Shown here: positions 1 to 5,632 of the stretch, piece by piece
How positions within the stretch are numbered: position 1 is the stretch's first letter
Layout: each line of letters starts with the position of its first letter
Notes under the pieces: generated by a model
The model's database searches: none
Told to the model about the DNA's origin: nothing
The model's input: the letters and a program-made list of their open reading frames with translations, nothing else
Position numbers and translations under genes: made by a program
DNA from: CAZTPH01 sp031552655
GTDB taxonomy: Bacteria > Pseudomonadota > Gammaproteobacteria > UBA9339
Direction: 5' to 3'
Length of the DNA stretch: 5,788 nt
Assembly: GCA_031552655.1 (NCBI GenBank)
Contig: JAVBML010000071.1
Location: 1-5,788, forward strand

Positions 1-590
1 GGCGGATGAAAATAATGGGTTTAAAAGCAATAGCTAGAAAAAGATTTAAAGTTACTACTGATTCCGACCATAGTAGACCAGTGTATAGCAATGTTCTTTG
101 TCGAGATTTTAGCGCCACGGGTATTGATCAGAAATGGTGCAGCGATATTACGTACATTCCTACCGCCCAAGGATGGCTGTATTTAGCTGTGGTTCTGGAT
201 TTACATTCCCGCGCTGTGATCGGTTGGGCTATGGATGCTAAAATAAATATCCAGCTAGTTTGCAATGCATTATTAATGGCATTATCCAAGCGGAGATTTC
301 CCAAAGGTATCATCGTGCATTCCGATCTTGGCAGGCAATATTGTTCCGAGCAATATCAGCAAGTTATTACAGCTAATCAACTAATTGGTTCCATGAGCCG
401 TCGAGGCAATTGCTGGGATAATGCGGTAGCTGAAAGTTTTTTCCGTACTTTTAAAGTTGAGCTAATTTATGAAAATCATTATCCCACACAAGACGCTGCT
501 AGGCAGAGCGTTTTTCAATATATTGAGGGTTACTATAATCTCAAAAGGTTACACTCTGCTATTGACTACAGAGTTCCTGATGAGGTTTAA
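1..590 (+). CDS. IS3-family transposase OrfB, catalytic C-terminal part (5' end outside window)
   Basis: This is the DDE integrase-type transposase (rve fold) that carries out strand transfer for an IS3-family element. The frame is already open at the left edge, and an R-M-K-I-M-G-L-K run resembles the usual OrfB interior, so the ATG at 6 is not the true start. Counting from that Met, the first catalytic Asp is residue 47 (WCSDITYIPT) and the second is residue 107 (VHSDLGRQY). The Glu is residue 143 (DNAVAESFF). The 35 residues between the second Asp and the Glu fit the D(35)E pattern of IS3/retroviral integrases. The frame ends in PDEV and TAA at 588-590. OrfB is usually about 270-290 residues, so roughly the first third lies off the window. 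Catalytic residues are intact here; whether the whole element is active is unknown. Confidence 0.93.
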   Translation, partial: RMKIMGLKAIARKRFKVTTDSDHSRPVYSNVLCRDFSATGIDQKWCSDITYIPTAQGWLYLAVVLDLHSRAVIGWAMDAKINIQLVCNALLMALSKRRFPKGIIVHSDLGRQYCSEQYQQVITANQLIGSMSRRGNCWDNAVAESFFRTFKVELIYENHYPTQDAARQSVFQYIEGYYNLKRLHSAIDYRVPDEV

Positions 591-613
591 TATGCTGCTT
601 AAGCTTTAAAGGG

Positions 614-641
614 CTGTGTCCGATAAATCGCAGTAAGATCA
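614..641 (+). repeat. Probable right terminal inverted repeat of the IS3 element
   Basis: The block GTGTCCGATAAATCG followed by a sequence ending in TCA lies 24 bp after the transposase stop. GTGTCC blocks are common in IS3-family ends. The partner repeat is outside the window, so this call rests on position and resemblance only. Confidence 0.45.
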
Positions 642-650
642 AAATGATAT

Positions 651-680
651 TTAACGATTAGGAGTACATTGCTGTATAAT
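651..680 (+). promoter_or_regulatory. Sigma70-like promoter just inside the IS3 boundary
   Basis: TTAACG (651-656) is 18 bp upstream of a perfect TATAAT (675-680). The -35 matches 4 of 6 consensus positions. Transcription would start near 687 and give a leader of about 480 nt before the ABC gene. The -35 lies only about 10 bp from the inferred IS3 end, so the IS insertion may have replaced the native upstream control sequence. Confidence 0.5.
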
Positions 681-690
681 AAATTTGTGT

Positions 691-708
691 TCCTAGTTTT
701 ATCTAGGA
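691..708 (+). other. Hairpin 1 of the leader region
   Basis: TCCTAG (691-696) pairs perfectly with CTAGGA (703-708) around a 6-nt loop, TTTTAT. It would lie at the very 5' end of a transcript from the 651-680 promoter. No T-tract follows, so it is not an intrinsic terminator; it could stabilise the 5' end. Alone, a 6-bp stem is weak evidence. Confidence 0.35.
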
Positions 709-713
709 TAAAA

Positions 714-738
714 GTAATAGCTTAGCCGAGCTATTTAC
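714..738 (+). other. Hairpin 2 of the leader region
   Basis: AATAGCT (716-722) pairs with AGCTATT (729-735) around the loop TAGCCG. G714-T715 can continue the stem with A737-C738 across a single bulged T at 736, giving nine pairs. It follows hairpin 1 after 5 nt, so two stems are stacked close to the predicted 5' end. No U-run follows. Confidence 0.4.
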
Positions 739-866
739 GTTAATAGTGGAAGCCGAAATAAGGTCTGCATTAGAAGTAATCTATGTTAGCTATGCTATAT
801 TAGTGTGATACTTTTGGTCGGGAATGCTTAGATATCACCGTGGGGTATTTCCTTAAAGGAGAGGAG

Positions 867-899
867 GTGGTAGATATAATGAATTATCTTCTTATTTAA
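867..899 (+). CDS. Tiny ORF behind the strongest ribosome site in the window
   Basis: A purine run AAAGGAGAGGAGG (855-867) is followed by an in-frame GTG at 867 and ATG at 879, ending at TAA 897-899. The ATG at 879 is the better start (about 10 nt after the purine run) and would encode only MNYLLI; the GTG would give MVDIMNYLLI. If translated, it would be a leader-type peptide whose function is to place a ribosome rather than make a product. The Shine-Dalgarno core itself can fold in TCCTTAAAGGA. The ribosome site could also be the relic of a lost gene. Confidence 0.3.
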   Translation: MVDIMNYLLI

Positions 900-914
900 T
901 ACAATACTTCAAAG

Positions 915-942
915 TTGATTTGGGAAGTGAATTTATTATACA
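915..942 (+). promoter_or_regulatory. Weak promoter-like pair before the Trp-rich ORF
   Basis: TTGATT (915-920) and TATACA (937-942) are separated by 16 bp, each matching 4 of 6 consensus positions. A start near 949 would put the 15-codon ORF at 970 about 20 nt into the transcript. In AT-rich DNA such matches arise easily by chance. Confidence 0.25.
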
Positions 943-969
943 TTAAGCTGTTTAATAGGAGTTTGAAGG

Positions 970-1017
970 ATGCAGATTTACCCCCATCATTGGTTTTGGT
1001 GGGGGGAAGATGCGTAA
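970..1017 (+). CDS. 15-codon Trp/His-rich leader-like ORF
   Basis: This short ORF encodes MQIYPHHWFWWGEDA and ends at TAA 1015-1017. A TAGGAG ribosome site (956-961) sits 8 nt before the ATG, which is ideal spacing. Three Trp, two adjacent His and one Phe fall within six consecutive codons (HHWFWW), the kind of codon clustering seen in attenuation leader peptides such as TrpL. The ORF overlaps a GC-rich stem at 981-1005, so ribosome stalling on the Trp codons would affect RNA folding. No U-tract follows the stem, so classic terminator attenuation is not shown. No tryptophan biosynthesis gene follows in this window. It may instead be a translational coupling device for the ORF at 1010, or chance. 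Confidence 0.4.
   Translation: MQIYPHHWFWWGEDA
981..1005 (+). promoter_or_regulatory. GC-rich stem-loop masking a G-rich ribosome site
   Basis: CCCCCATCA (981-989) pairs with TGGTGGGGG (997-1005) over nine pairs with one T-G wobble, leaving a 7-nt loop. It is the strongest stem in the window and stands out from the AT-rich surroundings. Its 3' arm is the G-run that would act as ribosome site for the ATG at 1010. Translation of the 15-codon ORF through the stem would open it. It is followed by GAAGATG rather than a T-run. Confidence 0.55.
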
Positions 1018-1114
1018 GGAAAGATCGAAGTGTGGCGTAGAGATTATAATGAATTTAGGCACCATGGTAATTAATATGATGCCAAAAGAGTTTATTAAGT
1101 ACCTGGATCAGTAG
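1010..1114 (+). CDS. 34-codon ORF overlapping the Trp-rich ORF (unknown)
   Basis: The ATG at 1010 overlaps the last 8 bases of the preceding ORF (ATGCGTAA), the arrangement typical of translational coupling, and a G-rich run lies just upstream. It runs MRKERSKCGVEII and onward to a C-terminal FIKYLDQ, ending at TAG 1112-1114. It has no recognised motif, no clear membrane segment and no double-glycine leader. It may be a true micro-protein, the relic of a longer gene, or chance. It ends 51 bp before the first possible start of the ABC gene. Confidence 0.25.
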   Translation: MRKERSKCGVEIIMNLGTMVINMMPKEFIKYLDQ

Positions 1115-1165
1115 CTGAGTTCTAGGCAGTGTTGTCCAACAACAGGAGAATTCGCTTTAGTTTAT

Positions 1166-3640
1166 GTGGTTCAGATAATGGGAGGGTGCTTGCATTGGTA
1201 CATATTAAAATTGATTAGAACACTAATAATTCTAGCTTTGCTATCTCCAGTTTTAGGTGTAGCTAAAAATATTAACACGCCGATAAAGGCTATAGAAGAA
1301 AGTTCTACTTTTGGTAAAAGCTATAACGCACTTTATAACTTCATACAAAATCATGAATACTTGTTGGCTCCGCTATCTGCTACAGTTGCCGGAGCCATAC
1401 GCTGTGGGTATCAGTGCGGAGTTATTGGTGGGGCAGTTGGAATAATTGATGAGCTTGCTCTCTATTTTGGGTATACAGATAAACATTATTTAAGCTGGGG
1501 TATTTTTGGAGCCGTTACCGGACATGTCATTAAATCTTCATTAGTATCGGATATCGGTGGAGTAATATTAGGAATTATGTTACCCACAGGCGTATTGAAT
1601 GAGCACCAAGAAATAATAGCCCCTGTGATAGGAGCTATTGCAGGAAATTCAATAGCTGGTAATTCCGGTATGATTAATGGTTTGGTAGGGGGTATTTTAG
1701 ACGAGGCGTTATTAGGCAATGATTTGGCAGATAAGCACTATCTGACATTCAGTACACTAGGGGAGGCTGTAGTTAATTCATTAGGTTATTTTAGTCCATT
1801 TACAGCTAATGCTATTGGAATGCTTCTAGGGCTAATTGCAGCAAGCTATGAAAAGGAGATTAAGGGTAATATGTTTTTTCCTATTAAGATAGCTGAGGAG
1901 TTGTATGCTACTTATAGCAAATTTATTCCTACTGAACAGTTAAATAATCACATTGAAAAGCATGCTATTGCTTTGATCGGTAGTCAATTTTTAACACAAT
2001 TTTTATCCCTGAAGATTATCAACTATAATCAAGCTTTAATTTATAATTTTGAAAGATTAGATAATCCCAATGGGCCAGCATGGGGTAATTTTGGTAAAGA
2101 GATTGCTAATTTTGTTGTTTTTCTATTTCCCTATGTCCTAGGACAAATAGCCACAAATAGTATTGATGATTATTTTGCTGAAAAATTACAATTTGTTTTA
2201 GGAGATAAAATAAGAGCTGGGCTATTTACTGATGAAATACCATTATGTTTGTCCAACGACCTAGACTCTACAGTATTAATAGATAATTTAAGATCGGATA
2301 TTTTAAAAGTAGTAGGTTCAGGTAGTCGTTTAATTACTAATGCAGTTTCCACTTCGATTGGTGGCGCCTATGGAATAGGGATCATTGTAATTCATTCTCC
2401 AAATATTCTCATTTACTCTACCTTATACAATAAAGTTTATAATTTTATAGAAGAATATCTAGCTGCCCAACTAAAACTTTACAGAGAAAAAATTACAGCA
2501 TTGAATTCTGAATTGATGTCTACCATACAATATGATACTAAAAATATAAGAACAATTACCGAAAGAGATGGTATAGAAGCTACTAGAGGTAAAATAGAGG
2601 ATATTATCACTGCTATTAGAGAGTTGGGGGGGACTCAAAAACTATGGAGAATTACTCAACAGAGTTGGTGGTCGATAACGGGAACAGCAGATTCTATATT
2701 CAACTATTATTTAGCAGCTAATGAGATTCAAAAAGGAAGAATTCCATTTGAAGATAGAAATAAAGTACGAACGGCGAGTAGGCAGGTATCTAATTTATTA
2801 TCTTGGTCTGGTCGTACCGCTCAAGATATGTCCTATATGAGAGAATCCTTGAATAGAATTATTATTCTAGAAGGGAAAATCCATAAAGCACCAGCCAAAA
2901 TCGACCAAATTACTAGAGAATATAAGAATATCGATCATATGAAGTTACAAGATTTAGAAATAGGAGTTGCAGATCGGCTTCTAGTAGAGATAAAAGATCT
3001 AACTCTTAATATGGGGGAAATCTACGCAATTACTGGTGAATCAGGATGCGGAAAGACCAGTTTACTGTCTAAGATCAAGGGTATTAAGGAAAATAATATC
3101 TATGGAAAGGGCTCCATATTTTATCCTTTAATAAATGGTAATAACCCTAAAATAGTTATGTTAAGTCAACAAGATTATTTTCCACTTAATGCTTCTCTTT
3201 ATGAAATTGTTTCTTATCCAGATAAAATTTCCGGTGATCCGGTATTAAATAATATAAAGAGAGAAGAGATACAGCTATTGTTAGCTGAGATTGGTTTATA
3301 TGCATTTAGTTCTAATAAGAAAAATGCGACGCAAGAAGCTAAAAAAAAAGAGTTAACCCTAGATAGTAAACAAGATTGGCATACCTATTTAAGTGGCGGA
3401 GAAAAAAAGAAGGTAACGATAGTTTCAGCTATCCTAAAGAAACCAAATATCTTAATTTTAGATGAACCATTTAATGGACTTGATCTAAAATCCATACCAA
3501 TAGTACAACAAATGTTGAAAAAATATCTACCTGATACTTTAATATTGGTAGTAGACCATCACGCACAAGATAATAATTATAATTTTTATGATGTCGAATT
3601 AAGAATTGTGGACAAAAAAGTAGTTTTGCGGTTAAAATAA
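1166..3640 (+). CDS. YddA/ABCD-like ABC transporter with novel N-terminal Gly-rich module
   Basis: This 824-residue inner-membrane half-transporter (membrane domain then ATPase) probably moves a peptide or lipid-like substrate. Residues 12-33 form a signal-like segment (KLIRTLIILALL, then GVA). Residues 35-250 are an unrecognised Gly-rich hydrophobic module with an 84-residue duplication. Residues 260-575 resemble ABC_membrane_2 of YddA/ABCD proteins, ending in a GRIPF...LLSW region. The ATPase has Walker A GESGCGKTS (624-632), Q-loop SQQDYFPLNASL, signature LSGGE (742-746), Walker B ILILDEP (762-768), D-loop GLD and H-loop His798. The Q-loop stretch and the DWHTYLSGGE context are closest to ABCD/YddA types. 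No C39 peptidase is present. The start is uncertain: GTG 1166 gives the longest frame, ATG 1178 has no good ribosome site, and TTG 1190 follows GGGAGGG too closely. The first Cys-rich peptide gene begins 31 bp later, suggesting an operon. Confidence 0.85.
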   Translation: MVQIMGGCLHWYILKLIRTLIILALLSPVLGVAKNINTPIKAIEESSTFGKSYNALYNFIQNHEYLLAPLSATVAGAIRCGYQCGVIGGAVGIIDELALYFGYTDKHYLSWGIFGAVTGHVIKSSLVSDIGGVILGIMLPTGVLNEHQEIIAPVIGAIAGNSIAGNSGMINGLVGGILDEALLGNDLADKHYLTFSTLGEAVVNSLGYFSPFTANAIGMLLGLIAASYEKEIKGNMFFPIKIAEELYATYSKFIPTEQLNNHIEKHAIALIGSQFLTQFLSLKIINYNQALIYNFERLDNPNGPAWGNFGKEIANFVVFLFPYVLGQIATNSIDDYFAEKLQFVLGDKIRAGLFTDEIPLCLSNDLDSTVLIDNLRSDILKVVGSGSRLITNAVSTSIGGAYGIGIIVIHSPNILIYSTLYNKVYNFIEEYLAAQLKLYREKITALNSELMSTIQYDTKNIRTITERDGIEATRGKIEDIITAIRELGGTQKLWRITQQSWWSITGTADSIFNYYLAANEIQKGRIPFEDRNKVRTASRQVSNLLSWSGRTAQDMSYMRESLNRIIILEGKIHKAPAKIDQITREYKNIDHMKLQDLEIGVADRLLVEIKDLTLNMGEIYAITGESGCGKTSLLSKIKGIKENNIYGKGSIFYPLINGNNPKIVMLSQQDYFPLNASLYEIVSYPDKISGDPVLNNIKREEIQLLLAEIGLYAFSSNKKNATQEAKKKELTLDSKQDWHTYLSGGEKKKVTIVSAILKKPNILILDEPFNGLDLKSIPIVQQMLKKYLPDTLILVVDHHAQDNNYNFYDVELRIVDKKVVLRLK

Positions 3641-3671
3641 CTTATTATTAGCTAATGAAGAGGATAATAAC

Positions 3672-3857
3672 ATGAGAATATGTGAAAATATCTTAGTAAG
3701 TATTACCAATAGAGAAATTGAATTGGTTTACGGAGGTATGGGGTGTAAATGCAGATGTGACGATGGTCGAACTAGTTATCAGAGTAGCCAGAGTAATTGT
3801 GAGTCTTGGTGTAATGATTATGGCTTAGATATGGATGAGTGTACATCGAGTTATTAG
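3672..3857 (+). CDS. Cys-rich peptide precursor 1 with double-glycine leader
   Basis: A 61-residue precursor of a secreted peptide. Its leader (residues 1-22) ends in ITNREIELVYGG, which fits the bacteriocin-type double-glycine consensus (LSxxELxxIxGG) at the key E, L and GG positions. Cleavage after GG would release a 39-residue core beginning MGCKCRC. Core Cys are at 3, 5, 7, 21, 25 and 35: six, enough for three disulfides, or thiol/metal chemistry through CxCxC. The core is acidic (about +3/-7). The ribosome site GAAGAGG (3657-3663) is 8 nt from the ATG. The gene lies 31 bp after the ABC gene, so it is probably cotranscribed with it. No maturation enzyme lies in the window. I do not recognise a named family. 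A bacteriocin, a host-directed peptide or a metal-binding peptide are all possible. Confidence 0.8.
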   Translation: MRICENILVSITNREIELVYGGMGCKCRCDDGRTSYQSSQSNCESWCNDYGLDMDECTSSY

Positions 3858-3878
3858 TATATATGTAGTTAATCGATG
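3844..3878 (+). other. Hairpin at the end of peptide gene 1
   Basis: CATCGA (3844-3849) pairs with TCGATG (3873-3878), and TTA (3851-3853) with TAA (3870-3872) across a bulged G at 3850. This makes nine pairs around a long AT-rich loop, and the 5' arm includes the end of the peptide 1 coding region. It may protect the 3' end of the upstream transcript or reduce read-through into peptide gene 2. No T-run follows, so it is not a classic terminator. Confidence 0.35.
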
Positions 3879-3918
3879 ATGTTCCTCTAAGCTGAGCATG
3901 TGGAAATTTAAACTTGAT

Positions 3919-3947
3919 TTGACACTAAGGGTTTATTGAGTTAGAAT
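3919..3947 (+). promoter_or_regulatory. Near-consensus sigma70 promoter for peptide gene 2
   Basis: A perfect TTGACA (3919-3924) is separated by exactly 17 bp from TAGAAT (3942-3947), which matches 5 of 6 -10 positions. It is the best promoter in the window. The predicted start near 3954 gives a leader of about 37 nt ending in the GAGGAGA ribosome site. It lets peptide 2 be expressed independently of, and probably more strongly than, the ABC gene and peptide 1. Confidence 0.75.
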
Positions 3948-3990
3948 TCGGTAGGTTAAGTAAGATGATATGCATTGAGGAGAAAGAGAT

Positions 3991-4173
3991 ATGTTTAAAA
4001 TAAAGCGATTAAACACACTAGCTGCGTATGAAATAGAATTGATTACTGGTGGATGTCAATGTCGGTGTTGGGAATATCAAGAGTATTATTGGATCAGTAA
4101 AGGGGAGGCTACATGTAAAGAGGAATGTGCTCGGTGGTGCTTAGAAGATGGTTACCAATCTAATTGTACTTGA
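3991..4173 (+). CDS. Cys-rich peptide precursor 2 with double-glycine leader
   Basis: A 60-residue precursor paralogous in design to the upstream one. The leader (1-21) ends LAAYEIELITGG, matching LSxxELxxIxGG almost position for position. Cleavage after GG gives a 39-residue core, the same length as in peptide 1, beginning CQCRCW. Core Cys are at 1, 3, 5, 21, 25, 29 and 38. CxCxC, the Cys at 21 and 25 and the late Cys are shared with peptide 1; Cys29 is extra, so the count is odd (seven) and one thiol may stay free or form a dimer bridge. The core is aromatic-rich (W, Y) and acidic (about +4/-7). The GAGGAGA ribosome site (3977-3983) is 7 nt from the ATG and a strong promoter precedes it. 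No immunity or modification gene follows before the IS256 element. The leader class is clear; the activity is unknown. Confidence 0.82.
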   Translation: MFKIKRLNTLAAYEIELITGGCQCRCWEYQEYYWISKGEATCKEECARWCLEDGYQSNCT

Positions 4174-4280
4174 TTCAATAGCGTTGGTAGTATAAAAGTA
4201 ATCTTAAGGATGCTCGTATTTTAGAGGAATAGCGTTATATCCAGCTGTATGTGTTGGATGGTTTGGGAGAGTATTTATCC
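4174..4280. other. Short spacer between peptide gene 2 and the IS256 element
   Basis: There is no clear gene or terminator here. The 9-mer AATAGCGTT occurs twice (4177-4185 and 4228-4236). Read on the + strand, 4233-4277 gives RYIQLYVLDGLGEYL, which could be the interior of an IS630-type transposase just before the piece found at the right edge of the window. A stop (TAG 4230) precedes it, so if real it is a short remnant. Confidence 0.3.
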
Positions 4281-5556
4281 AAGTGTATCAGCCCCAAGAT
4301 CTGAACTCAACTCTATTTTCAATCTGCCTGGAAAATAGATATCAAGCTGAGAAATTATTAATGCCCAATTTTGCAATGGCATATTCCACTTTTCCTTAAT
4401 TTTCTGGCAGGCACAGTAAATAAGTTTAAACAAAGCCATTTCAGAAGTAAAGGCTCCTTTTGGCTTAGTAAATTTGCGTACTTGCCGATGAAACCCCTCA
4501 ATGGGATTGGTGGTATAGATCATTCGCCGAATTTCGCTAGAGTATTTAAAAAATGATGATAAATTATCCCATTTGGATTGCCATGATTTTAAAACCATAG
4601 GATATTTTTTACCCCATTTTTCTTCAAGCTTGAGTAGGTTAGTTTCAGCTAAGTCCTTGGTTTCTGCTTGATAGATGGTTTTTAAATCAACCATAAAGGG
4701 TTTTTGATCCTTACTAGCTACATATTTTATCGAGTTCCTAATTTGATGAACCACACAAAGTTGGATCTCGGTTTTAGGAAATGAGGCAGCTATAGCTTCA
4801 GGAAAACCAGTAAGCCCATCTATACAGGCAATCAGGATATCTTCGACACCTCTAGCTTTTAGATCGTTTAATATACCCTATACCCAACCATAAATGTGCT
4901 CCTTCGCTATCGGCCATATAAAACCCTAAAATCTCTTTATGACCGGATTGGGTTATGCCAAGGATATTATAGAGAGCTTTAGTAACAACCTTTCCTTCAT
5001 CGCGTATTTTAAAAAACATGGCATCCCGAAAGATTACTGGATAAACCGCGTCTAATGGCCGATTCCGCCATTCAGCAACTAGTGGTAGTAGTTTATTGGT
5101 AATGGAGCTTATGGTGGCCTCAGAAACTTCTACGCCATAAATATCAGCTAGGTGACTACTAACATCAGCATAGCTCATGCCAGCGCTATATAAGCTTAAG
5201 ATCTTATTATCAAGGGTGGCATTTAAAACCGTTTGGCGTTTTTTTACAATCTCCGGTTCAAAGGTACCATTGCGGTCTCGGGGAGTCTCAAGCTCAAAAG
5301 TGCCAGAATCGGACTTTACCAGCTTACTATTTTTACCGTTACGCCGGTTAGCTTCGTCTTTAGTATTTGTAACATGGGTTTCTATTTCTCCTTCCAAAGA
5401 AGCCTCGATCAGGCGCTTTATCAAAGGTGTCAGAGTGCCATCTTTACCTAGAAAAGGCTTGCCGGTTTTTAGTCCGGCTACTACTTCCTCTTTTAGTTTA
5501 TCAAAATCAAAGTCTTCTCTTTCCGTTACTTCTGTTAAAGCTATTTCTTTATTCAT
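4275..5556 (-). pseudogene. IS256-family transposase, frameshifted by a 7-bp duplication
   Basis: This is a Mutator-like DDE transposase of the IS256 family. It starts at ATG 5554-5556, 7 nt after a TAGGAGAA ribosome site. The first 226 residues are normal, including the first catalytic Asp178 (VIFRDAMFF) and the family block HKEILGFYMADSEGAHLWLG. The frame then shifts at a duplicated 7-mer and stops at 4852-4854. Removing one copy joins it exactly to the rest: LNDLKARGVEDILIACIDGL with the second Asp, then CVVHQIRNS, then the catalytic Glu in YTTNPIEGFHRQ, ending near 4275. The restored protein would be 424 residues, normal for the family. All catalytic residues are otherwise intact, so the inactivation looks recent. 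The last residues (GADTLG) are read through the presumed terminal repeat. Confidence 0.92.
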
Positions 5557-5632
5557 ATCAGTTCTCCTAATTTAGGACGGATGATATATTATTTAATACA
5601 CCCATACTTTTATTATTCAAACTGACACACTT
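4281..5632 (-). mobile_element. IS256-family insertion sequence
   Basis: The element carries the broken transposase and has a plausible length (about 1.35 kb). Its ends are set by a short inverted match: AAGTGTATCAG on the left (4281-4291) against CTGACACACTT on the right (5622-5632), 10 of 11 positions complementary. The match decays inward. No 8-9 bp target duplication is seen at these exact boundaries, so the ends could be a few bases off, or one flank may have been rearranged. On the right it abuts an IS630-type transposase sequence, which it seems to interrupt. Confidence 0.7.
4872..4885 (-). repeat. 7-bp tandem duplication causing the transposase frameshift
   Basis: TATACCC occurs twice without a gap (4872-4878 and 4879-4885); on the coding strand this reads GGGTATA twice. 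A single copy gives an uninterrupted transposase frame (LWLGILNDL), so the second copy is the mutation. Replication slippage or a small staggered-break repair duplication would explain it. Confidence 0.9.

Larger units (their letters stand above)
1..641 (+). mobile_element. IS3-family insertion sequence, 3' portion
   Basis: The element covers the transposase 3' end plus a short non-coding tail. After the stop at 590 the tail contains a block starting near 614 (CTGTGTCCGATAAATCG) and running to about 641. This reads like an IS3-type right terminal repeat, since its reverse complement begins with TGATC and IS3 ends are usually TG...CA. The right boundary is inferred from that resemblance. The left end is outside the window, so the inverted repeat and the 3-4 bp target duplication cannot be checked. 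Confidence 0.8.
642..1165 (+). other. Gene-poor leader region upstream of the ABC protein gene
   Basis: This stretch of about 520 bp contains no ORF of conventional length on either strand. It is not featureless. In order it holds a promoter-like pair (651-680), two hairpins (691-708 and 714-738), a 10-codon ORF behind a purine-rich ribosome site (867-899), and a second promoter-like pair (915-942). These are followed by a 15-codon Trp-rich ORF (970-1017) overlapping a GC-rich stem (981-1005), and a 34-codon ORF overlapping its end (1010-1114). It may be a long regulatory 5' UTR, or decayed DNA next to the IS3 insertion. I see no tRNA, rRNA or recognised riboswitch core in it. Confidence 0.5.

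Noticed and set aside
981..1005. Intrinsic transcription terminator
   Set aside because: The stem is strong, but GAAGATG follows rather than a T-run.
1045..1050. Second perfect TATAAT just before the ABC gene (another at 875-880)
   Set aside because: Neither has a credible -35 at 16-18 bp; such hexamers are expected by chance in AT-rich DNA.
1486..1719. Minus-strand open frame inside the ABC gene
   Set aside because: It is Pro/Ile-rich shadow translation of the Gly-rich repeat module; the + strand frame is continuous and carries the real domains.
1166..3640. Bacteriocin exporter with C39 peptidase (LagD/CvaB type)
   Set aside because: The N-terminus lacks the C39 Cys and His motifs, and the ATPase region resembles YddA/ABCD proteins instead.
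708..4202. 11-bp repeat ATAAAAGTAAT at 708-718 and 4192-4202 flanking the cassette
   Set aside because: It is low-complexity AT-rich sequence without extended homology around it, and not convincing as attachment sites.
4177..4236. 9-bp direct repeat AATAGCGTT as a target-site duplication
   Set aside because: The two copies are 51 bp apart with no mobile element between them.
4371..4556. Open frame on the + strand within the IS256 3' half
   Set aside because: It is antisense to the conserved YTTNPIEGFH region of the transposase and has no independent support.
5177..5575. Long open frame on the + strand opposite the IS256 transposase
   Set aside because: It is the antisense shadow of a clearly recognisable transposase coding strand; its protein has no motif and no ribosome site.
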